DNA from: an uncultured Marvinbryantia sp.
Lineage (GTDB): Bacteria > Bacillota > Clostridia > Lachnospirales > Lachnospiraceae
Reading direction: 5' to 3'
Length of the DNA: 62,595 nt
Assembly: GCA_937915375.1 (NCBI GenBank)
Contig: CALDMO010000040.1
Location: 1-62,595, forward strand
Position numbers and translations under genes: made by a program. The notes under the pieces are model-generated. The model searched no databases and was not told the DNA's origin. It worked only from the letters and a program-made list of their open reading frames with translations. Shown in pieces: positions 8,890-17,265 of the stretch. The first letter of the stretch is position 1; every line of letters begins with the position of its first letter.

Positions 8890-11483
8890 AGCGAACAAAA
8901 TTTATGAAACAAATGGCTGCCGCAGCCTGCAGCGCAGTTTTAACCGCTGCTGCTGGAACTTCCGCTTTCGCAAACGAGACAGCCGCAGAAACAATTTCCA
9001 AAAGCTATACCGCTTTTCAAGACCTGAAACATGTTTCTGTACATGATCCATCCATTGTAAAAGCAAATGACGCCTACTACGTACTCGGCTCTCATACCGC
9101 CTCGGCAAAATCTGCCGACCTGATGCAATGGCAGCAGATCAACAGTGATTACGGAAATGTAGCAAACACCCCATTCTACGGCACTCTAAAAGAAACACTG
9201 GCCGAACCGTTTGAATGGGCAGGATACGATGACGGGGACTGCATCGGCGGCTATGCAGTCTGGGCTCCGGACGCCATCTGGAATCCCTACTATGAATGGG
9301 TGGACGGAAGCACCGGCGCTTACATGCTCTACTGCTGTACCTCTTCTACCTGGCGCAGATCTGCCATCTGCTATCTGGTATCCAAAGCTTTCGAAGGTCC
9401 TTATGAATATGTGGATACCATCATTTACTCCGGTTTTACAAAGACTGGTGAGGTAGACGGAAACGGAAACCGCGACACGAAATGGGATAACGACTATCTG
9501 AATCTGAACGAATTAATCAAAAAAGGCAGTGAAGACGGCGGTATTGACGAAATCAGTGACAACTGGTTTACCCCGGAGGGCGGCTGGAATAATAACTATG
9601 CTCCGAACGCCATCGACCCAAATCTTTTCTTCGACGCAGAAGGTGAAAAACTGTATATGTCTTACGGTTCCTGGTCCGGAGGTCTCTTTCTTCTGGAGCT
9701 TGACCGCGCTACAGGCGCAGCTATTTACCCTGGCGTTGATTCCACAGATGAAGTTTCCGGCAACTTTGTTGACCGTTATTTCGGCGTACATTTGACAGGC
9801 GGCAATCATCAGTCCGGCGAGGCACCGTATATTCTCTATGATGATGAAACCGGCTATTATTATCTGTACGAAACCTACGGCGGGCTGACCGCAGCGGGCG
9901 GCTACAATATGCGTCTTTTCCGTTCCGAAAATCCAACCGGACCGTATCTGGACGCAAAAGGACAAAATGCAGCTGACAATGGCGAGAATAACGATCTGTA
10001 CGGTATCAAACTGATCGGTAACTATGGCTTCTACAATCAGATCGGTAAACGCGCGGCCGGTCATAATTCTGCCCTGATCGACAAAGACGGTTCCCGCTAT
10101 CTTTTTTATCATCAGCGTTTTGACATGGAACCGCAGCTTGAAGCGCACGAGGTACGTGTACACCAGCAGTTCTTAAATGAAGATCTCTGGCCGGTAACTG
10201 CCGTTTATGAATATCAGGGAGAAATGCCGGAACATTACGAGAATGCAGAACTTGTCGGTTCTTATGAATTTATCAATCACGGCATCAAAACGGACGGAAA
10301 TATGCTTGACACCCAACTCGTCAATCTCTATGAAGATGGCACGATGGACGGCGCCATCAAAGGTACCTGGACAAAAACAGATTCCGGCAAGGGTTATGAC
10401 TTTGTAACCTTTGAAACCACTGACGGTACAACTTACAAAGGCTACTTTTTCCGTCAGCATAAGGAAAATACAGAAGATGCTCCGGTAATGACCTTCTCTG
10501 CCATCGGCAATGACAATACCAGTATCTGGGGCAGCATGGTAGATATGGAAAATACAGAAATGGTAGCCGGAATGGCTGCTGTAGCTGCCGATCAACTGAT
10601 TCCAAAGGCAACCACAGAGAATCTGAACCTTCCGACTGAAATCATGGGAGCGGATGTTACCTGGACTTCCGCGGATGAAAGCGTAATTGCCTCCGATGGT
10701 ACCGTTACTGCTCAGACAGAGGATGTTCGCGTAGAACTGACCGCTGACATTACCTGCGGTGATGTTTCTAAGACACAGACCTATAAAGTAACGGTACGCG
10801 GTATCGCTTCTTTGATCTGCGGCTATGATTTTGAAACTGCTGATGATAACATGATTGCTGCCGTTGAAGGCTCGACGCTTTCAGAAAATGCAGTTCTTCA
10901 GGGCAAGGCAGCCGTCATCTCCGATGAAGAACGCGGAAGCGTCCTGCAAATTGTCAATGAACCGGCTGCAAAAGGTGTGAACTTCTTAAAACTTCCGGAA
11001 GACACCTTAAAAGACATCGGTCCGTCCGGCTATTCTATAGCAATGTGGACGAAAATCGGCGCCGAAACCTTCGAACACAGCGCCCTCTTTGAGGCCGACG
11101 CTGCCGGCGCTTATCCGCTGACCCGTATCGGCGCGAACCTGATCGCCCGCATCAACGCTAACGCTTACTGCGACGTACAGGGGGCTCTGCTCACCACAAA
11201 CGGAGAACGCGATATATGGCAGCATGTCGCCTATACGGTTGACCCGAACGGCATCAAGGTATACTTAAACGGAGAGCTTGTCGGTGAAGAAGAAAAAGAT
11301 ATCGCTGACTGCTTCAAGAAAAATAAAACCGGTATCTCTCAGGCAAAAAATGTCTCTGTAGGCAGCGGCTTCATCTGGGATGACGAAGACTGCCAGAATG
11401 CCCTGTTCGACGATGTCATGGTTTATAACGGCGTACTGACTGCTGCGGAAGTTGCAGAATTATATGGTGGAAATGCAAAATAA
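8886..11483 (+). CDS. Secreted GH43 arabinan endo-hydrolase-like protein with Ig-like and LamG domains
   Basis: Extracellular enzyme of 865 residues, likely cleaving alpha-1,5-arabinan. A signal peptide spans 1-29 (basic start, then AAAACSAVLTAAAGTSAFA). The GH43 five-blade propeller runs about 45-440: base Asp in HDPSIV, Asp in NAIDPNLFF, acid Glu in SGEAPYILY, and GHNSALID as in Abn2-type arabinanases. A beta-barrel C-terminal arabinanase module lies at about 450-550, an atrophied bacterial Ig-like domain at about 570-640, and a LamG/concanavalin-like domain at about 650-860 ending LTAAEVAELY. No sortase motif or SLH domain is visible, so it is probably released. ATG 8886 starts the signal peptide; ATG 8868 is also in frame. 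It is divergent from GH3. Confidence 0.85.
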   Translation: MKRTKFMKQMAAAACSAVLTAAAGTSAFANETAAETISKSYTAFQDLKHVSVHDPSIVKANDAYYVLGSHTASAKSADLMQWQQINSDYGNVANTPFYGTLKETLAEPFEWAGYDDGDCIGGYAVWAPDAIWNPYYEWVDGSTGAYMLYCCTSSTWRRSAICYLVSKAFEGPYEYVDTIIYSGFTKTGEVDGNGNRDTKWDNDYLNLNELIKKGSEDGGIDEISDNWFTPEGGWNNNYAPNAIDPNLFFDAEGEKLYMSYGSWSGGLFLLELDRATGAAIYPGVDSTDEVSGNFVDRYFGVHLTGGNHQSGEAPYILYDDETGYYYLYETYGGLTAAGGYNMRLFRSENPTGPYLDAKGQNAADNGENNDLYGIKLIGNYGFYNQIGKRAAGHNSALIDKDGSRYLFYHQRFDMEPQLEAHEVRVHQQFLNEDLWPVTAVYEYQGEMPEHYENAELVGSYEFINHGIKTDGNMLDTQLVNLYEDGTMDGAIKGTWTKTDSGKGYDFVTFETTDGTTYKGYFFRQHKENTEDAPVMTFSAIGNDNTSIWGSMVDMENTEMVAGMAAVAADQLIPKATTENLNLPTEIMGADVTWTSADESVIASDGTVTAQTEDVRVELTADITCGDVSKTQTYKVTVRGIASLICGYDFETADDNMIAAVEGSTLSENAVLQGKAAVISDEERGSVLQIVNEPAAKGVNFLKLPEDTLKDIGPSGYSIAMWTKIGAETFEHSALFEADAAGAYPLTRIGANLIARINANAYCDVQGALLTTNGERDIWQHVAYTVDPNGIKVYLNGELVGEEEKDIADCFKKNKTGISQAKNVSVGSGFIWDDEDCQNALFDDVMVYNGVLTAAEVAELYGGNAK

Positions 11484-11511
11484 AATTTCTCTGATATTAT
11501 CACTTTAACGC

Positions 11512-11552
11512 AAAAAAGACCGACGCACAAACTGTTTGCGTCGATCTTTTTT
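11512..11552. terminator. Bidirectional intrinsic terminator between GH43 and fabT
   Basis: AAAAAAGA-C-CGACGCA (from 11512) pairs with TGCGTCG-ATCTTTTTT (to 11552). U-runs are present in both directions, serving the plus-strand GH43 and the minus-strand fab/fabT transcripts. Confidence 0.8.
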
Positions 11553-11568
11553 ATTAAAAACTGTTATT

Positions 11569-12024
11569 TTATTGATTTGTCTTCTGACTGTAATCCTTAA
11601 AAAATACCGTCAGTGCGTCCAGCATTTTAAAAAGCACCGGAAGTTCTTCTTCATCCAGCTTTTCCAAAACTGCTTCTGTCATCTGGCGGTGATAATCCGC
11701 ATGATGCCAATAAGCTTTCTGCCCCTTTTCTGTCAGTCTGATCATCACGATACGGCGGTCTTCTTCCCCTCTGCTGCGATCTACATATCCCTTCTTTACC
11801 AGATGGTTTACAGCTGTCGTAAGTGATCCGACCGTAATATTTCTTTTTTTCGCCACAGAAGACATATTGTCGCCATCCTCTACCCCGATTGCTTCAATAA
11901 TATGCATATCGTTGTTTGACAGGTCGCTGAATTCTTCTGTGATAATCGCTTTTTCTTCCAGTTCCCAGATCTCATTGATCAGATCCACCAGAATATAGTT
12001 TATCTTTTTGTACGCTCCGTTCAT
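11569..12024 (-). CDS. fabT: MarR-family regulator, FabT-like
   Basis: Winged-helix repressor of 151 residues. FSDLSNNDMHIIEAIG, then ITVGSLTTAVNHLVKKGYV (recognition helix) and EEDRRIVMIRLTEKG (wing), closely follow the streptococcal FabT pattern. FabT represses fatty-acid synthesis genes when acyl-ACP is abundant. Here the gene is the last of the fab cluster, not the first, and has its own promoter (12082-12111). FabT-type boxes lie 10 kb away at the fabH promoter, supporting the role. The start has GGAAGG about 10 nt upstream. The MarR fold is certain; orthology to FabT is inferred from similarity and context. Confidence 0.78.
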   Translation of the reverse strand: MNGAYKKINYILVDLINEIWELEEKAIITEEFSDLSNNDMHIIEAIGVEDGDNMSSVAKKRNITVGSLTTAVNHLVKKGYVDRSRGEEDRRIVMIRLTEKGQKAYWHHADYHRQMTEAVLEKLDEEELPVLFKMLDALTVFFKDYSQKTNQ

Positions 12025-12081
12025 CCCTTGCTTACCTTCCTCTTCAGCATACCCTTACCGGTTTCCTGCATTACGTTACCT

Positions 12082-12111
12082 ATTATACGCACATTTGTAT
12101 AAAAGAATCAA
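12082..12111 (-). promoter_or_regulatory. fabT promoter with a palindrome
   Basis: Minus-strand TTGATT (12106-12111) and TATAAT (12082-12087) are 18 nt apart. TTATAC-N8-GTATAA (12083-12102) spans the -10 and spacer and could be an operator. It does not match the TTTGA-N3-TCAAA pattern found at fabH. Confidence 0.6.
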
Positions 12112-12113
12112 CA

Positions 12114-13187
12114 CTAATTTTCTTTTTCTGATCCCATCAGACAATCTATGACTTCTTTTACCGTTTCCATCCGCTCTGCCCGATACGCATACGCACCACA
12201 AAACAAAAGTGCTTCATCCACTTCTCCTTTTGCCGCATGAACCAACGCATCCGTAATGCAGTACGGGATCTCTGCCGGATTACATTTTCGCAGACATCCA
12301 TGACAGAGACTATGTGGAATCCTTTCTCCCTGCATGACACGCTGCATAAAAGTATTTTTAAGCGCGCGTCCCGGCATTCCGACCGGGCTTTTCACAATCA
12401 CAATGTCCTCTTTTTTAGCGTTTAAATATGCCTGTTTATAGCGAATGTCCGCATCACATTCTTCTGTCGTCACAAATCTTGTCGCTACCTGCACCGCGTC
12501 CGCGCCGAGTGAAAATGCATGCTGCACCTGTGCGTGGCTTTCTATCCCGCCCGCCAGTGCAACCGGAATTTTTTTATTATAGAACGCCTCATATTCACGG
12601 ACAACTTCAAAAATACCGGAAATCTCCTCATCATAGCTGTCATTAAGATACGCTGCCAGCTGCTTTTCCATAAATCCCAGATGTCCTCCGGCACACGGTC
12701 CTTCAATCACCAACAAATCCGGTACACGTTTATACTTGCGATGCCAGTATTTTAAAATCACTTCCGCAGATTTTCGCGTGGAAACAATCGGCGCAAGCGC
12801 GATATCCGCTTCACCCGCAATTGCCGGAAGTTCTGTCGGAAGCCCTGCTCCAGAAATAATAAGATCCGCTCCAGCACGTACTGCCGCCTGTACATATTCT
12901 TCATAATGACGCATCGCCACCATGATATTAAAGCCGATTACCCCGTCAGGCGCAATTTCTCTGGCCTTTTTCATTTCCTTTTGAATGGCACGCAGATTTG
13001 CCGTCTTTGGATCGATATCAAAATCCGGTTCACGAAAACCAATCTGCGCTGCGGAAATAATCCCCACACCACCCTCTTTTGCCACTGCCCCTGCCAGCCC
13101 GCCGAGACTGATACCGATACCCATACCACCCTGAATGATAGGCAGGCGAACAGTTTTTTTTCCTATTTTAAGGGATTCCATCTCCAT
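12114..13187 (-). CDS. FabK-like / nitronate monooxygenase-family flavoprotein with Cys-rich tail
   Basis: FMN-dependent TIM-barrel oxidoreductase of 357 residues, distantly related to FabK. Family signs are LPIIQGGMGIGIS at the N-terminus, ISGAGLPTELP, EGPCAGGHLGF and ALAGGI..GADAVQVATRF. The C-terminal region carries a Cys cluster CHGCLRKC followed by PYC, not found in FabK itself, suggesting a bound metal or disulfide. It lies 20 nt downstream of accDA and upstream of fabT, so it is probably part of the fab transcript. It may be a second enoyl-ACP reductase, a nitronate monooxygenase or an unsaturated-lipid enzyme; sequence alone cannot decide. GGAGG precedes the ATG. Confidence 0.7.
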   Translation of the reverse strand: MEMESLKIGKKTVRLPIIQGGMGIGISLGGLAGAVAKEGGVGIISAAQIGFREPDFDIDPKTANLRAIQKEMKKAREIAPDGVIGFNIMVAMRHYEEYVQAAVRAGADLIISGAGLPTELPAIAGEADIALAPIVSTRKSAEVILKYWHRKYKRVPDLLVIEGPCAGGHLGFMEKQLAAYLNDSYDEEISGIFEVVREYEAFYNKKIPVALAGGIESHAQVQHAFSLGADAVQVATRFVTTEECDADIRYKQAYLNAKKEDIVIVKSPVGMPGRALKNTFMQRVMQGERIPHSLCHGCLRKCNPAEIPYCITDALVHAAKGEVDEALLFCGAYAYRAERMETVKEVIDCLMGSEKEN

Positions 13188-13207
13188 TTCATTCTCCCTC
13201 CATTTCG

Positions 13208-14962
13208 CTAAAACTTCCGAAAACGCTGATAGCGATGCTCTGTCAATTCCTTTGCCGACATCTTTCCGTACTTTTCCAAAAATGCCTGTATCTGCACTTT
13301 CATTGGTTCTGTCACCGTCTCCAGATTCAGGATGCTGAACATTTCCGGTTCAGCAAAGACCTGTTCCACAATCTTCTGTCTGTACAGATGCTCCGCAGTC
13401 AGTTTCATTACCTCCGCTGCCTCTTTTGCCTTCGTACTGTCTTTCCACAAAATCGTCGCAAATCCTTCCGGCGAAAGAATCGAATAAACAGAATTTTCCA
13501 GCATCCACACCTCATCTGCCGCTGCCATTGCCAACGCGCCTCCGCTGCCTCCCTCTCCAATAATAATGGAAAGGACCGGCACAGTAAGTCCTGACATTTC
13601 ATAAATACTTTTTGCAATTGCTTCTCCCTGGCCACGCTCCTCCGCATCCAGTCCGCAAAATGCCCCAGGAGTATCTACAAAGCAGATGACCGGACGGCCG
13701 AATTTCTCCGCCTGCTTCAGCAGCCGCTGTACTTTGCGGTATCCTTCCGGTTTTGGCATGCCAAAATTTCGTTCAATATTTTCTTTCGTATTACCGCCCT
13801 TTTCCTGTGCCAGAACAGTCACCGGACGGCCACAAAAATATGCCACACCTCCGATCACAGCTTTATCATCGCCGCACAAACGATCTCCGTGCAGCTCCGT
13901 AAAATCGGTAAATAATTCACGGATATAATCGCTGCCGACCGGGCGATTCTGCGCACGTGACAATTGCACACGCTCCCAGGCAGTAAGTTTCTGGACGCTG
14001 TTTTTCTTCCGAATCTTTTGACTATTTATTAACGCACTTGCCGTCTGATCCCAATCCGTTTTTTCTTCCTGCATCCGAGAAGATTCCACACCAGGTTCTT
14101 CCCCGTATCCATGCAGCGCAAGCAGACGCGCCAGTGTTTCTTTTAACCGTGTGCGCTCCACGATCGCATCCAAAAATCCATGCTCTAAAAGAAATTCCGC
14201 TCTCTGAAATCCTTTCGGCAGTTTCTGACGAATTGTCTGTTCAATCACACGCGGTCCGGCAAAACCGATCAATGCCCCCGGTTCCGCCAGGATGATATCC
14301 CCCAGCATTGCAAAACTTGCCGTCACGCCTCCGGTTGTCGGATCTGTCAGTACACTAATATACAAAAGTCCGGCATCACTGTGACGTTTTAACGCTGCGG
14401 AGGTCTTCGCCATCTGCATCAGTGAAACAATTCCCTCCTGCATACGCGCACCTCCCGAACAAGCGAATATAATTACCGGAAGCCGTTCCTCTGTCGCGCG
14501 CTCTACCGCACGGGCAATTTTTTCACCCACCGCTTCCCCCATGCTCGCCATCAGAAACCGTCCGTCGCAGATGCCAAGTACCGCCCTGCAACCGGAAATC
14601 CTCGCACAGCCGATCATCACTGCCTCGTCCAGTCCTGTCTTCTCTTTCAGTGCAGCAATCTTTTCCGGATAACCTTTATAGTCCATCGGATTTTTAACAA
14701 CAAGGTCTGTATCCCACTCCTCAAAAGTGCCTGCATCGGCCACCATCTCCAGACGACAGCGCGCCGGCATATGAAAATATCCGCCGCATTTGGGGCAGAT
14801 ATAATAGCCGTTCTCCACCTCGTCTGTCATAATCGCACCGCCGCACTTCGGACATTTTTTTAAAAGCCCCTTCGGCACCTCCGGCCGTTCCGGAACACTT
14901 TTATATTCGCTGCGCGCAAATGCAGAATGTTTTGTTTTTTTGAACATATTGTCAAGCTTCAT
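13208..14962 (-). CDS. accDA: Acetyl-CoA carboxylase carboxyltransferase, fused beta and alpha subunits
   Basis: Transfers the carboxyl group from carboxybiotin to acetyl-CoA, giving malonyl-CoA. A single 584-residue frame joins AccD to AccA. Residues about 1-285 are the beta subunit with a four-Cys zinc ribbon (CPKCGG..CPKCGGYFH) and GGARMQEG. Residues about 310-584 are the alpha subunit (FTELHGDR, DTPGAF, IGEGGSGGALA). These are usually separate genes in Firmicutes. Start ATG 14962 overlaps the accC stop as ATGA. It completes ACC together with accB and accC of the same cluster. The linker around 285-310 is polar and Lys-rich. Confidence 0.9.
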   Translation of the reverse strand: MKLDNMFKKTKHSAFARSEYKSVPERPEVPKGLLKKCPKCGGAIMTDEVENGYYICPKCGGYFHMPARCRLEMVADAGTFEEWDTDLVVKNPMDYKGYPEKIAALKEKTGLDEAVMIGCARISGCRAVLGICDGRFLMASMGEAVGEKIARAVERATEERLPVIIFACSGGARMQEGIVSLMQMAKTSAALKRHSDAGLLYISVLTDPTTGGVTASFAMLGDIILAEPGALIGFAGPRVIEQTIRQKLPKGFQRAEFLLEHGFLDAIVERTRLKETLARLLALHGYGEEPGVESSRMQEEKTDWDQTASALINSQKIRKKNSVQKLTAWERVQLSRAQNRPVGSDYIRELFTDFTELHGDRLCGDDKAVIGGVAYFCGRPVTVLAQEKGGNTKENIERNFGMPKPEGYRKVQRLLKQAEKFGRPVICFVDTPGAFCGLDAEERGQGEAIAKSIYEMSGLTVPVLSIIIGEGGSGGALAMAAADEVWMLENSVYSILSPEGFATILWKDSTKAKEAAEVMKLTAEHLYRQKIVEQVFAEPEMFSILNLETVTEPMKVQIQAFLEKYGKMSAKELTEHRYQRFRKF

Positions 14963-16305
14963 GCAATCGTCACCTTTTCATTGATAAATTCGATATCCAC
15001 ATTTCCGGACAAGTAATCCGGGTGATGCAAAATCTCATACTGGTAATCCACATTTGTATCGATCCCCTCAATGATCACCTCACCAAGCGCGCTTTGCATC
15101 TTCTGAATCGCTTCTTTGCGGTTCTTTGCCCAGACAATCAGTTTCGCAATCATCGAATCATAATACGGCGGGATCGTATAGCCGCTGTAGATTGCGGAAT
15201 CAATACGGATTCCCTTCCCGCCCGGCAGATATATATCCGTGATCGTTCCAGGAGAAGGGCGAAAGCCTTTTGCGGGATTTTCCGCATTGATCCGGCATTC
15301 AATCGCATGTCCCGTCAGACAAACTTCCTCCTGTGTATAAGAAAGGGGGAGGCCTGCGGCAATACGAATCTGTTCCTTGACAAGATCAATTCCTGTCACC
15401 CATTCCGTCACCGGATGCTCCACCTGTATTCTCGTATTCATTTCCATAAAATAAAAATGGTTCTGCTTATCAAGCAGAAATTCAATCGTTCCGGCATTAA
15501 CATAGCCTGCTGCCTTTGCCGCCTTCACAGCCGCCTCTCCCATCTGCCTGCGCAGTTCATCCGAAAGCGCCGGAGACGGCGATTCCTCTATCATTTTCTG
15601 ATGGTTTCTCTGAATCGAACAGTCGCGTTCACCCAGATGCACCACATTTCCGAACGCATCCGCCAAAATCTGAAATTCAATGTGACGTGGATGCTGCACA
15701 AAATGTTCAATATACATTGTACCATCGCCAAAAGCCATCTGCGCTTCTTTCTGCGCCAACGCAAAACTTTCGGCAAACTCCTGCGGTCTGTCTGCCACAC
15801 GCATTCCTTTGCCGCCGCCTCCAAGCGCCGCCTTGATAATAACCGGATAACCAATCATTCCCGCAAGATGCGCACCAGTCTCTGCATCCGTCACCGCTTC
15901 ATTCGTTCCCGGAATTACCGGTACACCGGCTGCCGTCATAGTATTTCTGGCCTCCTGTTTATTACCGAGCCGGGCAATCACCTTCGATGACGGGCCGATA
16001 AAAGTAATACCACATTGTTCACACAACTCTGCAAAACGGCTGTTCTCTGACAAGAATCCAAAACCCGGATGAATGGCATCGGCTCCGGTGGTGATAGTCG
16101 CGCTGATAATATTTTCCATACACAGATAACTTTCCGCGGACGGCGCCGGACCAATGCAGACTGCCTCATCCGCCAGCTTCGTATGCAGCGCCTCCCGATC
16201 CGCCTCTGAATAAACCGCCACGGTTTCAATTCCCATCTCCCGACAGGCGCGGATAATGCGTACCGCAATTTCTCCGCGGTTTGCGATCAATATTTTCTTA
16301 ATCAT
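14959..16305 (-). CDS. accC: Acetyl-CoA carboxylase, biotin carboxylase subunit
   Basis: ATP-dependent carboxylation of biotin on AccB. The 448 residues begin MIKKILIANRGEIAVRI. The ATP-grasp glycine loop is KAALGGGGKGMR, followed by EYH-type metal and substrate residues (EHPVTEWVTGIDLV) and an ARS-like C-terminal domain. ATG 16305 is chosen over upstream in-frame codons because IANRGEIA is the conserved N-terminus. It lies 10 nt after fabZ and overlaps accDA by 4 nt. Confidence 0.93.
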   Translation of the reverse strand: MIKKILIANRGEIAVRIIRACREMGIETVAVYSEADREALHTKLADEAVCIGPAPSAESYLCMENIISATITTGADAIHPGFGFLSENSRFAELCEQCGITFIGPSSKVIARLGNKQEARNTMTAAGVPVIPGTNEAVTDAETGAHLAGMIGYPVIIKAALGGGGKGMRVADRPQEFAESFALAQKEAQMAFGDGTMYIEHFVQHPRHIEFQILADAFGNVVHLGERDCSIQRNHQKMIEESPSPALSDELRRQMGEAAVKAAKAAGYVNAGTIEFLLDKQNHFYFMEMNTRIQVEHPVTEWVTGIDLVKEQIRIAAGLPLSYTQEEVCLTGHAIECRINAENPAKGFRPSPGTITDIYLPGGKGIRIDSAIYSGYTIPPYYDSMIAKLIVWAKNRKEAIQKMQSALGEVIIEGIDTNVDYQYEILHHPDYLSGNVDIEFINEKVTIA

Positions 16306-16315
16306 ACTTTTTCCC

Positions 16316-16744
16316 CTATCCGACCATAAAAACAAGCTCGGCCTGCGCAACTATCTTTTGATCCACGCTTGCAATCGCTTCTCCCACTCCTACCGGTCCT
16401 TTTTGCCGAATGATGCGTGTTTCCAGACGGAGTTTATCCCCCGGTACTACCTTTCCGCGAAATTTGCATTTATTGATACCGCCAAAATAAGCAGTCTTTC
16501 CTTTATTTTCCTCTTTACTTAAAATCGCCACCGCGCCGGCCTGCGCCAGCGCCTCTATCGTCAGAACCCCTGGCATTACCGGTTCTTTAGGAAAATGCCC
16601 GGCAAAAAATTCTTCCCGGTAGGTAACACATTTATATGCCACCGCATATTTACCCGGCTCATAATCCTCCACATAATCCAGCAGCAAAAACGGATGACGG
16701 TGCGGAATAATCTCCTGTATCTGTCTCACATCCAAATGCTTCAT
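16316..16744 (-). CDS. fabZ: 3-hydroxyacyl-ACP dehydratase
   Basis: Dehydrates 3-hydroxyacyl-ACP in the elongation cycle (hot-dog fold). 142 residues with the catalytic His in PHRHPFLLLD (about residue 15) and the catalytic Glu in MPGVLTIEALAQ after GHFP. ATG 16744 follows a perfect AAGGAGG 5 nt upstream. No FabA-like isomerase is seen. It sits between accB and accC, an order common in clostridia. Confidence 0.93.
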   Translation of the reverse strand: MKHLDVRQIQEIIPHRHPFLLLDYVEDYEPGKYAVAYKCVTYREEFFAGHFPKEPVMPGVLTIEALAQAGAVAILSKEENKGKTAYFGGINKCKFRGKVVPGDKLRLETRIIRQKGPVGVGEAIASVDQKIVAQAELVFMVG

Positions 16745-16763
16745 ATTTGCCTCCTTGCACAGC

Positions 16764-17252
16764 CTATACAATTCGGAAAAGCGGCTGACCGTACTCTACC
16801 GGCTGACCATTTTCCACAAAAATCTCTGCCACACTGCCATCAAATTCACACTCGATATCGTTCATCAGCTTCATCGCTTCTACAATCGCAAGAATCTGCC
16901 CTTTTTTCACGCGGTCACCGACTGTCACAAAGGGCTGCGCATTTTCAGCAGGCGCCGCGTAAAAGACGCCGACCAGCGGAGAAGTAACCACATGTCCTTC
17001 TGCTGCAGACGTTTTCAGCACCTCTTTATTTCCTGCTTCTGTGTCCGCCTGATAGGATACCCCGGCAGAAGCAGGAATTTGCTGTATGCCATTCTCTGAA
17101 ATGCCGGTATCCGTCATCATACCGGAAACTACCTGTACTCTGCCCTGTTTTTTAGATAAAACCATTTTTACACTGTCTGTCTCATATTTTAGTTCCGTAA
17201 GACCGGAATCAGACACCGTCTGAATCAGCTTAATCAGATTTTCAAATTCCAT
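16764..17252 (-). CDS. accB: Biotin carboxyl carrier protein of acetyl-CoA carboxylase
   Basis: 162 residues. A helical N-terminus is followed by an Ala-rich linker and a biotinyl domain with the biotin-accepting Lys128 in VEAMKLMN. It carries CO2 between AccC and AccDA. The biotinyl domain also has the protruding-thumb-like segment expected of AccB (AAPAENAQPFVTVGD). GGAAACAGAC precedes the ATG. It lies 13 nt downstream of fabF. Confidence 0.93.
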   Translation of the reverse strand: MEFENLIKLIQTVSDSGLTELKYETDSVKMVLSKKQGRVQVVSGMMTDTGISENGIQQIPASAGVSYQADTEAGNKEVLKTSAAEGHVVTSPLVGVFYAAPAENAQPFVTVGDRVKKGQILAIVEAMKLMNDIECEFDGSVAEIFVENGQPVEYGQPLFRIV

Positions 17253-17265
17253 GTCTGTTTCCTTT

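Noticed and set aside
15022..15990. 322-codon plus-strand frame opposite accC
   Set aside because: Shadow of biotin carboxylase without start signals.
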